DNA of 5,491 bases from positions 1 to 5,491 of the forward strand of contig JAAFHG010000285.1 in assembly GCA_013297585.1 (NCBI GenBank), given 5' to 3'. Below the pieces are notes generated by a model. That model had not been told where the DNA came from. It did not search any database and saw only the letters and a list, made by a program, of their open reading frames with translations. This DNA is from Chitinophagales bacterium (lineage in GTDB: Bacteria > Bacteroidota > Bacteroidia > Chitinophagales > Chitinophagaceae). Both the position numbers and the translations under genes were made by a program. Within the stretch, counting starts at the first letter, position 1; each line of letters opens with the position of its first letter. This document shows, in pieces, positions 1 to 5,047 of the stretch.

Positions 1-1
1 G

Positions 2-490
2 CCCATAGAAGATTTATATCCACCTTTAAACTACACTGTGCCTGTACCAGCATCAGCCGCTAATTTACGTTCACCAAAAATTGAAGGTGCTTATGTGGCT
101 AGTAAAAATAAACCAATGGTGCTGATGCCTGTAGCACAGAATCCAACTAGTGGTCAGCAGCAAAATGGTAATATATTGTTGTATCAAGAACCGCCAGTAC
201 AAATACCTATTAATAATAATGACAATGGCGTCATTGCAAATAGAAGCGAGCAAGTATCATCTTCTGAGCCTAATATTTTTGATGAAAATTATAGGCCAAA
301 ACCTGTTGCCATTAATAAACCTATTTACACAAAATACAAAAAAGTAACACCTAAGGCTACTACGGTTAAGTATGCTAAAAAGCCTGCGTATAAAACAATA
401 TATAAACCAGTTAAACAACCTGTAACTACTAAGCCAGTTACTAATTTTAAGAAAACATTTTCAAAACCTGTAAAACAGACTATGGATTAA
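2..490 (+). CDS. C-terminal part of an unidentified Lys/Pro/Thr-rich protein (5' truncated)
   Basis: The frame is open from the first bases of the window (reading PIEDLYPPLNYTVPVPASAA) to a TAA at 488-490, so this is the C-terminal ~162 residues of a longer protein. The first in-frame start-like codon is a GTG at 38 inside continuous coding sequence, and I read it as an internal Val. The first half is Gln/Asn/Pro-rich and low in complexity. The last ~65 residues are strongly basic, with repeated KP-containing units (KPVKQPVTTKPV, FSKPVKQTMD) and several KYKK/KYAKK-like patches. No transmembrane helix or catalytic motif is visible here. Such tails occur in cell-wall-binding or envelope proteins and in nucleic-acid-binding proteins, but nothing decides between these. 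It lies 86 bp upstream of trpB and looks unrelated to tryptophan synthesis. Function unknown. Confidence 0.75.
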   Translation, partial: PIEDLYPPLNYTVPVPASAANLRSPKIEGAYVASKNKPMVLMPVAQNPTSGQQQNGNILLYQEPPVQIPINNNDNGVIANRSEQVSSSEPNIFDENYRPKPVAINKPIYTKYKKVTPKATTVKYAKKPAYKTIYKPVKQPVTTKPVTNFKKTFSKPVKQTMD

Positions 491-576
491 TGATAGTATT
501 TCTTAACAATGAATATTATAAAAAACTGTAGTATTATAATTTCTTGTATTAAATAAATTGAAAAAATAGCAGCGAT

Positions 577-1803
577 ATGATTAGTGATGCAATTTTAGAA
601 GCAAAAGAAACAGCCTACGAGACTTTTCAAAATCCAAATGCACAAGGTTACTATGGCAAATTTGGCGGTGCGTATATACCAGAAATGCTACACAGAAATG
701 TGGAGGAATTGAAGGCTAGGTACTTGGAAATTATGTATGAAGACAGCTTTCAGCAAGAGTTTCAGCAATTGCTAAAAGACTATGTTGGCCGTCCTACACC
801 ATTGTTTTACGCAGAGCGTTTAAGCGAAGAATTTAATACCAATATTTACCTAAAACGTGAAGATTTATGCCATACTGGTGCACATAAAATAAACAACACT
901 ATTGGGCAAATATTATTGGCTCGTCGTTTGGGCAAAACCAGAATTATTGCCGAAACAGGTGCTGGTCAGCATGGTGTAGCTACTGCAACTGTTTGTGCGC
1001 TAAAAGGCATGGAATGCATTGTGTACATGGGCGAGAAAGATATTGAGCGTCAAGCACCAAACGTAGCAAGAATGAAAATGCTAGGTGCAACGGTAATACC
1101 TGCAACAAGTGGTAGTAAAACACTAAAGGACGCTACCAACGAAGCTATTAGAGATTGGATTAATAACCCCATCGATACACATTATATCATTGGTTCTGTG
1201 GTTGGTCCACACCCTTATCCTGATATGGTAGCACGTTTTCAGAGTGTTATCAGCAAAGAAATTCGTGCACAATTATTAGAAAAAACTGGTTCTGAATTAC
1301 CAACGCATGTTGTGGCTTGTGTAGGCGGTGGTAGCAATGCTGCAGGTGCTTTTTATCATTTTTTAGATGAATTATCTGTGCAGTTAGTAGCAGTTGAAGC
1401 CGCTGGTCATGGTGTAAATAGTGGTATGAGTGCTGCCACATCGCAGCTTGGTAAGCCAGGTGTATTGCATGGCAGCAAAAGCTTAGTAATGCAAACGGCA
1501 GATGGTCAGGTGGTAGAGCCACACAGCATTTCAGCAGGTTTAGATTATCCAGGTATTGGTCCAATGCATGCTAACTTATACAAAAGCGGTCGTGGCACAT
1601 TCTTAAGCGTTACAGACGATGATGCACTAGCAGCAGCATTTCATGTGTCTAAAACCGAAGGTATTATTCCTGCGTTAGAAACAGCGCATGCATTTTCAGC
1701 ATTACATCAAATGCAATTAACGCCCAAAGATGTGGTGGTGATTTGTTTAAGTGGCCGTGGCGATAAAGATTTGGCAACTTATATGACAGCAATGGGTATA
1801 TAA
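577..1803 (+). CDS. trpB: Tryptophan synthase beta chain
   Basis: TrpB condenses indole with L-serine in a PLP-dependent beta-replacement, in the cytoplasm, as the partner of TrpA. The 408-residue product is of normal family length. It opens with the typical GYYGKFGGAYIPEML segment (residues 24-38). The PLP-binding lysine is K104 in HTGAHKINNT, the catalytic glutamate is E126 in AETGAGQHGVA, and the PLP phosphate loop is GGGSNA at 250-255. The C-terminal CLSGRGDKDL motif (390-399) is intact. The ATG at 577 gives the expected N-terminus. It has no clear Shine-Dalgarno sequence, which is normal for Bacteroidota. Upstream is an 86-bp AT-rich gap where a promoter could lie. Downstream is a repeat-bearing spacer and then a GNAT gene, so trpB is not directly coupled to trpA as it usually is. 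Nothing suggests degeneration. Confidence 0.98.
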   Translation: MISDAILEAKETAYETFQNPNAQGYYGKFGGAYIPEMLHRNVEELKARYLEIMYEDSFQQEFQQLLKDYVGRPTPLFYAERLSEEFNTNIYLKREDLCHTGAHKINNTIGQILLARRLGKTRIIAETGAGQHGVATATVCALKGMECIVYMGEKDIERQAPNVARMKMLGATVIPATSGSKTLKDATNEAIRDWINNPIDTHYIIGSVVGPHPYPDMVARFQSVISKEIRAQLLEKTGSELPTHVVACVGGGSNAAGAFYHFLDELSVQLVAVEAAGHGVNSGMSAATSQLGKPGVLHGSKSLVMQTADGQVVEPHSISAGLDYPGIGPMHANLYKSGRGTFLSVTDDDALAAAFHVSKTEGIIPALETAHAFSALHQMQLTPKDVVVICLSGRGDKDLATYMTAMGI

Positions 1804-1804
1804 T

Positions 1805-1830
1805 CGTCATTGCGAGGCACGAAGCAATCT
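1805..1830. repeat. Dispersed intergenic repeat of the CGTCATTGCGAGG...GAAGCAATC type
   Basis: Two bases after the trpB stop, the sequence CGTCATTGCGAGG is followed by CACGAAGCAATCT. ATTGC (1809-1813) and GCAAT (1824-1828) form an inverted repeat around a 10-nt loop. I recognise this as a repeat found between genes in many unrelated bacteria. It may fold as a weak hairpin in the transcript. Its position right after a stop codon is typical for such elements. A T-run follows at 1847-1853, but too far from the stem for a textbook terminator. Confidence 0.65.
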
Positions 1831-1880
1831 GTATTAATGGGTAAGATTTTTTTGTAACCAGCAACAGTAATTCTATGTAA

Positions 1881-1912
1881 CATCGTTGCGTCGCACACCG
1901 CATCGGATTAGA
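1881..1912. repeat. Second GC-rich palindromic element in the trpB-GNAT spacer
   Basis: The block CATCGTTGCGTCGCAC, then ACCGCATCGGATTAGA, is much richer in GC than its surroundings. It contains the odd palindrome TGCGTCGCA (1887-1895), and CATCG occurs twice (1881-1885 and 1901-1905). It resembles a dispersed non-coding repeat and could be the far end of one ~110-bp element that begins at 1805. That link is inference. An in-frame TTG at 1886 would make this block coding at the start of the GNAT gene, which I reject. Confidence 0.4.
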
Positions 1913-1936
1913 TACTTTTTTGAACATCAATTGATT

Positions 1937-2404
1937 ATGGAAAACGTAATAAGCATCGTTGAATATAAAGATGACTACGCAGCTAGTTTCAAGGCCTTAA
2001 ATTTTGCTTGGCTTAATAAATTTTTTGTAATAGAACCTGTTGATGTAGAAGTGCTAAATCATCCAGTCAAGAATATTATTGATACTGGTGGCAACATATT
2101 TTTTGCAATAATTAATAAAGAACCAGTCGGTTGTTTTGCCTTGGTAAAAGAGCATGAAGAAGGTGTATTTGAGTTATCAAAAATGGCAGTTTCAGAAGCA
2201 CATCAGGGTAAGAAAATTGGCAATCAATTATTAGAATTTAGTTTTGTAGAAGCGAAAAAGATGGGGGCCCAAAAAATCATTTTGTTTTCAAATACAATTC
2301 TACAACCAGCAATTCATTTGTACAAAAAATACGGATTTACGGAAATTTATTTAGATGGTGCAGTACACAAACGTGCCAATATAAAAATGGAAAAAATTAT
2401 TTAA
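1937..2404 (+). CDS. GNAT-family N-acetyltransferase
   Basis: This is a 155-residue single-domain GNAT protein, expected to transfer an acetyl group from acetyl-CoA to an amine. The substrate is unknown. The acetyl-CoA motif A is clear: a beta-strand (ELSKMAV, 79-85) followed by the pyrophosphate loop HQGKKIG (89-95, of the Q/R-x-x-G-x-G/A type) and the helix NQLLEFSFVEAKKMG. Motif B follows as a strand with N119 and the helix and strand AIHLYKKYGFTEI (125-137), as in small-molecule or peptide acetyltransferases. I chose the ATG at 1937 because an earlier TTG (1886) would translate a non-coding repeat and add a non-conserved N-terminus. The TAA stop overlaps the trpA ATG by one base (TAATG), so the two are probably translationally coupled. 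A link to tryptophan metabolism is not evident; it is likely an interloper between trpB and trpA. Confidence 0.88.
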   Translation: MENVISIVEYKDDYAASFKALNFAWLNKFFVIEPVDVEVLNHPVKNIIDTGGNIFFAIINKEPVGCFALVKEHEEGVFELSKMAVSEAHQGKKIGNQLLEFSFVEAKKMGAQKIILFSNTILQPAIHLYKKYGFTEIYLDGAVHKRANIKMEKII

Positions 2405-3198
2405 TGAGCCGAATTCAAACCTTGTTTTCTCACAAAAAACAAAATGTCCTCAACGTTTATTGCACAGCAGGTTATCCAAAATTAGATAGCACTATGTCTA
2501 TCATGCAGGCATTGCAAAGTAATGGTGCAGATTTAATAGAACTAGGCATGCCTTACAGCGATCCTTTAGCTGATGGGCCTGTAATACAAGCTAGTGGCAG
2601 CATTGCCCTTGCAAATGGAATGACTATATCAGTGCTTTTTGAGCAACTAAAGCAATGGCAAGTACTTAATTCCCCTTCAGGGGCTAGGGGCATTCCTGTG
2701 ATTTTAATGGGCTATATGAATCCTGTATTGCAATATGGGTTTGAGCGTTTTTGCAAAGATGCAGCCGCAGCAGGTGTTGACGGTTTGATTTTACCAGATT
2801 TACCAGAATACGAATTTGAAACTGAATATGGCGCTATCATTAAAGAAAATGGGCTTGATTTTATTTTTCTTGTAACACCAGAAACAAGTGAGGAAAGATT
2901 ACGCAAACTAGATAGTTTAAGTACAGGCTTTTTGTATGCAGTGTCTTCATCATCAACCACAGGTAACGAGAAAGACTTTAATGCTGTAGAACAGTATTTA
3001 CAACGCTTACAAAGCATGAACTTACAAAACCCTGTTTTAGTAGGTTTTGGTATTAAAGACAAAGCAACTTTTATTAGTGCTAGTAAGTATGCAAATGGTG
3101 CCATTATTGGCTCTGCGTACATTAAAGCATTAGAAGGCAAAGCTGATGTTGCAGCCGCTACAAAAGAATTTTTAAATACAATTTTGCCCAAACCCTAA
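2404..3198 (+). CDS. trpA: Tryptophan synthase alpha chain, with a repeat-encoded loop insertion
   Basis: TrpA cleaves indole-3-glycerol phosphate to indole and glyceraldehyde-3-phosphate and passes the indole to TrpB. The 264-residue product is a complete TIM barrel. The catalytic Glu is E46 in ADLIELGMPYSDPLADGP and the catalytic Asp is D57. MGYMNPVLQYG (102-112) and LILPDLPEYE (128-137) are the family motifs, and the phosphate-binding ends VGFGIK (213-218) and GAIIGSAY (232-239) are present. Residues S90-G96 (SPSGARG) are encoded by a palindromic repeat. They sit in the loop just before the strand IPVILMGY, away from the catalytic residues, so the enzyme is probably active. The start overlaps the GNAT stop by one base. 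The stop codon falls inside a degenerate reverse copy of the same repeat family, which also encodes the last residues (PKP). hisH follows after 20 bp. Confidence 0.97.
   Translation: MSRIQTLFSHKKQNVLNVYCTAGYPKLDSTMSIMQALQSNGADLIELGMPYSDPLADGPVIQASGSIALANGMTISVLFEQLKQWQVLNSPSGARGIPVILMGYMNPVLQYGFERFCKDAAAAGVDGLILPDLPEYEFETEYGAIIKENGLDFIFLVTPETSEERLRKLDSLSTGFLYAVSSSSTTGNEKDFNAVEQYLQRLQSMNLQNPVLVGFGIKDKATFISASKYANGAIIGSAYIKALEGKADVAAATKEFLNTILPKP
2671..2691 (+). repeat. Palindromic repeat copy 1, in frame inside trpA
   Basis: A 21-bp unit: T, then the hairpin core CCCC-TTCA-GGGG, then CTAGGGGC. It differs from the common core only in the 4-nt loop (TTCA for TTTA), so the 4-bp stem is preserved. 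It is exactly seven codons long and is read as SPSGARG, the same frame used by the copies in hisH, hisA and hisF. The other two forward frames of the unit contain TAG, at CTTTAG (CTTCAG here, so open in this copy) and GCTAG. Confidence 0.85.
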
Positions 3199-3202
3199 AG
3201 GG
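3186..3202 (-). repeat. Degenerate reverse copy 2, at the trpA 3' end
   Basis: Read on the minus strand this is CCCTTTAGGGTTTGGGC, a match to the repeat unit with a 3-bp rather than 4-bp stem, about two bases missing and two substitutions. The trpA stop codon TAA (3196-3198) is formed by the complement of the TTTA loop. The match is short and could partly be chance, but the location amid six other copies supports it. Confidence 0.5.
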
Positions 3203-3218
3203 AATAATATATAGTAAC

Positions 3219-3878
3219 ATGGAAGAATTAACGAATGCCACGTCCTTTGAAAGTTCCCCTTTAGGGGCTAGGGGCAATGGTGGGGGTAACATCGTCATCA
3301 TCAAGTACAATGCAGGCAATATTCAGAGTGTGTTGTATGCTTTAGAACGTATTGGGGTAAACGCTACTGTTACCGCCAATCATGAAGAAATTTTAGCCGC
3401 AGATAAAGTGATTTTCCCTGGTGTTGGCGAAGCCAATAGTGCTATGAATAGCCTGAAGGAAAGTAATTTGCATCAGCTAATTCCTACACTTAAACAGCCT
3501 GTTTTAGGTATTTGTGTTGGTATGCAATTGATGTGTAAATACTCGGAAGAAAATAATACAGACTGCTTAGGTATTTTTGATGAACCTGTGAAACTATTTA
3601 AGCCAAATACTGATGCAAACTTAAAAGTGCCAAAGATTGGGTGGAACAATATTTACGATTTACAATTACCTTTAATGGCAGGTATTGATGAAAATAGTTA
3701 CTGTTATTTTGTACATAGCTATTATGTGCCTTTAACCAAATATACTATTGCTACTGCCAATTATGTGCAGCCATATAGTGCTGCCATTCATAAAAACAAT
3801 TTTTACGGTGTTCAATTTCATGCTGAAAAGTCGTCTAAAACTGGTGAACAAATCTTACAAAATTTCTTAAAAATCTAA
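3219..3878 (+). CDS. hisH: Imidazole glycerol phosphate synthase glutaminase subunit, with repeat-encoded N-terminal extension
   Basis: HisH hydrolyses glutamine and channels ammonia to HisF, which uses it to turn PRFAR into imidazole glycerol phosphate and AICAR. The 219-residue product is a class I glutamine amidotransferase. The oxyanion strand segment is PGVG (67-70), the nucleophile is C99 in LGICVGMQL, and the triad is completed by H201 and E203 in GVQFHAEKS. The conserved family start would be at NIVIIKYNAGN (from residue 24). The preceding 23 residues are a 12-residue leader, the repeat-encoded SPLGARG (13-19) and NGGG. No ATG, GTG or TTG lies in frame between the repeat and residue 24, and the ATG at 3279 is out of frame, so initiation at 3219 is essentially forced. 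Without the extension the length (196) is normal for HisH. The stop TAA (3876-3878) coincides with the first bases of the next inverted repeat. Confidence 0.96.
   Translation: MEELTNATSFESSPLGARGNGGGNIVIIKYNAGNIQSVLYALERIGVNATVTANHEEILAADKVIFPGVGEANSAMNSLKESNLHQLIPTLKQPVLGICVGMQLMCKYSEENNTDCLGIFDEPVKLFKPNTDANLKVPKIGWNNIYDLQLPLMAGIDENSYCYFVHSYYVPLTKYTIATANYVQPYSAAIHKNNFYGVQFHAEKSSKTGEQILQNFLKI
3255..3275 (+). repeat. Palindromic repeat copy 3, in the 5' end of hisH
   Basis: A 21-bp unit with the core CCCCTTTAGGGG (3256-3267) followed by CTAGGGGC, read in frame as SPLGARG. Similarity to the hisF copy continues 3' into a tail, AATGGTGGGGGT (3276-3287; hisF has CTTGGTGGT). On the 5' side CTTTGAAAGT resembles CTTTCAAAAC before the first hisF copy, so the full repeat may be about 40 bp. 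Confidence 0.9.
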
Positions 3879-3901
3879 AGCCCCCAGCCCCTAAAGGGGA
3901 G
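3876..3901 (-). repeat. Palindromic repeat copy 4, left inverted terminus
   Basis: Reverse-oriented copy. The plus strand reads TAAAGCCCCCAG followed by CCCCTAAAGGGGAG, an intact 4-bp stem with a TAAA loop. The core 21-bp unit is 3880-3900. It overlaps the hisH stop codon and lies 18 bp before the ATG of the DUF559-HisA fusion, so it is in the 5' untranslated part of that gene and could fold near its ribosome-binding region. Confidence 0.9.
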
Positions 3902-3919
3902 CTAATACACTCGCTAATT

Positions 3920-5047
3920 ATGCAAGACAATATGTTTTATAAAGCCAATCCTTTGATATTTCAAAAGGCAGAGGAATTGAGAAACAATCCTACTGAGGCG
4001 GAACAATTGTTATGGAATTATTTGCGTCAGAACGAGCTTGGAATAAAATTTCGGCGACAACATCCAACTTCAATGTATGTACTTGACTTTTATGTACATG
4101 CAGTTAAGCTGGCAATAGAAATTGATGGTAGTATTCATGCTTTAGATGATGTTAAAAGAAATGATATTGAAAGACAAAAGTATCTTGAAAGTTTAGGAAT
4201 TAAGTTTCTGCGGTTTTCAAATGAAGAAGTTTTTAAAAATTTAGATAAAGTGATTGATAAAATTAAACAAACAATAGAAACAGTTAAAGACAATAAAAAC
4301 ATTTCTCAAAACTCCCCTTTAGGGGTTGGGGGCTTTATAATTCCCGCTATAGATATTATTGATGGCAAATGTGTGCGTTTAACGCAAGGTGATTATACTC
4401 AAAAAACAATTTATAATGAACATCCGCTAGAAGTGGCCAAAATGTTTGAAGATGCAGGTTTACAGCGCTTGCATTTGGTAGATTTAGATGGTGCAAAAGC
4501 TGGTGCTGTTAAAAACTGGAAAGTTTTAGAAAGCATTGCCTCAAAAACGAAATTAACTATAGATTTTGGTGGTGGTATTAAAACCAATAGCGATGTTGAT
4601 GTTGTATTTAATTCTGGTGCAGCTTTGGCTACAGTAGGTAGTATTGCGGTAAAAGATAAAGCCATGTTTGTAAGTTGGCTACAACAATATGGTGCTGATA
4701 AATTTTTATTGGGTGCAGATGTAAAAGATGAAAAAATTGCTGTTGGTGGCTGGCTAGAAACAACCGATGTATGGATTTACGACTTTATTGAAAGCTATGT
4801 ACAACAAGGTGTTCAGCAAATATTTTGTACCGACGTAAGTAAAGATGGTAAGCTGGAAGGTCCTTCAACTGAGTTGTATAAAAACATTATTGCCAAGTTT
4901 CCTAATCTGCATTTTATTGCCAGTGGTGGTGTTTCTTGTGTTGAGGACTTAGAAGTGCTGCAAGAGATAGGTTGCAGTGGTGCAATTGTGGGTAAAGCGA
5001 TTTATGAGAATAGAATTAGAATTTCTGATTTGAAACAATTTATTTGA
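3920..5047 (+). CDS. hisA: Fusion: DUF559 endonuclease-like domain + HisA (ProFAR isomerase)
   Basis: One 375-residue frame holds two complete domains. Residues ~6-120 are a DUF559 domain of the Vsr/PD-(D/E)XK-like fold: NNPTEAEQLLWNYLR (22-36), the KFRRQHP strand (43-49), acidic core D56 in VLDFYV, then IEIDGSIH with E67, D69 and H73, and the ending LGIKFLRFSNEEV (92-104). All typical conserved positions are present. Residues 132-138 (SPLGVGG) are encoded by the palindromic repeat. From 140 onward is HisA, the TIM barrel that isomerises ProFAR to PRFAR: IIPAIDIIDGKCVRLTQGDY with catalytic D145, DFGGGI (215-220), CTDVSKDGKLEGPS with D305, and ASGGVS. HisA is of normal length (~236), and its active site looks intact and monofunctional. 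No ATG, GTG or TTG exists in frame between the domains, so HisA appears to be made only as the fusion. An alternative ATG lies at 3932. The stop overlaps the hisF start (TGATG). Confidence 0.95.
   Translation: MQDNMFYKANPLIFQKAEELRNNPTEAEQLLWNYLRQNELGIKFRRQHPTSMYVLDFYVHAVKLAIEIDGSIHALDDVKRNDIERQKYLESLGIKFLRFSNEEVFKNLDKVIDKIKQTIETVKDNKNISQNSPLGVGGFIIPAIDIIDGKCVRLTQGDYTQKTIYNEHPLEVAKMFEDAGLQRLHLVDLDGAKAGAVKNWKVLESIASKTKLTIDFGGGIKTNSDVDVVFNSGAALATVGSIAVKDKAMFVSWLQQYGADKFLLGADVKDEKIAVGGWLETTDVWIYDFIESYVQQGVQQIFCTDVSKDGKLEGPSTELYKNIIAKFPNLHFIASGGVSCVEDLEVLQEIGCSGAIVGKAIYENRIRISDLKQFI
4312..4337 (+). repeat. Palindromic repeat copy 5, right inverted terminus and fusion joint
   Basis: CTCCCCTTTAGGGG followed by TTGGGGGCTTTA. 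It is the mirror of the left terminus with one mismatch. It is read in frame as SPLGVGG between the DUF559 and HisA domains. Upstream, TTTCTCAAAA resembles the CTTTCAAAAC preceding the first hisF copy. The TTT codon and ATA-ATT-CCC that follow replace the usual Met of HisA, so the repeat ends at the old start-codon position. Confidence 0.92.

Larger units (their letters stand above)
3876..4337 (+). mobile_element. Candidate mobile cassette: DUF559 gene bracketed by 26-nt inverted repeats
   Basis: Two copies of the palindromic repeat in opposite orientation flank the DUF559 coding segment. The left end (3876-3901) and the reverse complement of the right end (4312-4337) agree over 26 nt with a single mismatch (G3887 in the left end, A in the right). 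The ends start as TAAAGCCCCCA and finish as CCCCTAAAGGGGAG. The interior is almost entirely the DUF559 reading frame. The cassette sits exactly between the hisH stop codon and the first conserved codon of hisA, where a tight his operon would have almost no spacer. I see no convincing target-site duplication beyond an ambiguous TA. Mobility and the role of DUF559 in it are inference; the inverted termini and their cargo are directly visible. Confidence 0.55.

Noticed and set aside
38..40. GTG as the start codon of the first gene
   Set aside because: The same frame is open to the window edge with similar Pro-rich composition, so the GTG is an internal Val and the gene is truncated by the window.
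541..560. Bacteroidota-type promoter upstream of trpB (TAAATTG near 554-560)
   Set aside because: It matches the -7 consensus TAnnTTTG only loosely and I see no TTTG at the expected -33 distance. A promoter is plausible in 491-576 but cannot be placed.
491..576. Trp leader peptide, attenuator or T-box before trpB
   Set aside because: The 86-bp gap has no run of Trp codons, no convincing alternative hairpins and no recognisable T-box bases.
1847..1853. T-run after trpB as a rho-independent terminator
   Set aside because: The nearest hairpin (1809-1828) ends 18 nt before the run and has only a 5-bp stem with a 10-nt loop.
1886..1936. TTG start giving the GNAT protein 17 more residues
   Set aside because: The extra residues would come from a palindromic non-coding repeat and do not fit the family. 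The ATG at 1937 begins just before a normal GNAT N-terminus.
1250..3191. Minus-strand open frames opposite trpB, the GNAT gene and trpA (also at 4411-4665, 4949-5143 and 5247-5438)
   Set aside because: They lie opposite well-conserved genes, have no recognisable motifs, and are compositional shadows of the coding strand.
4340..5044. HisA as a bifunctional PriA (HisA/TrpF), given its place next to trp genes and no visible trpF
   Set aside because: The segment RLTQGDYTQKTIYN looks like ordinary HisA, and PriA is typical of Actinobacteria. trpF may lie elsewhere in the genome.
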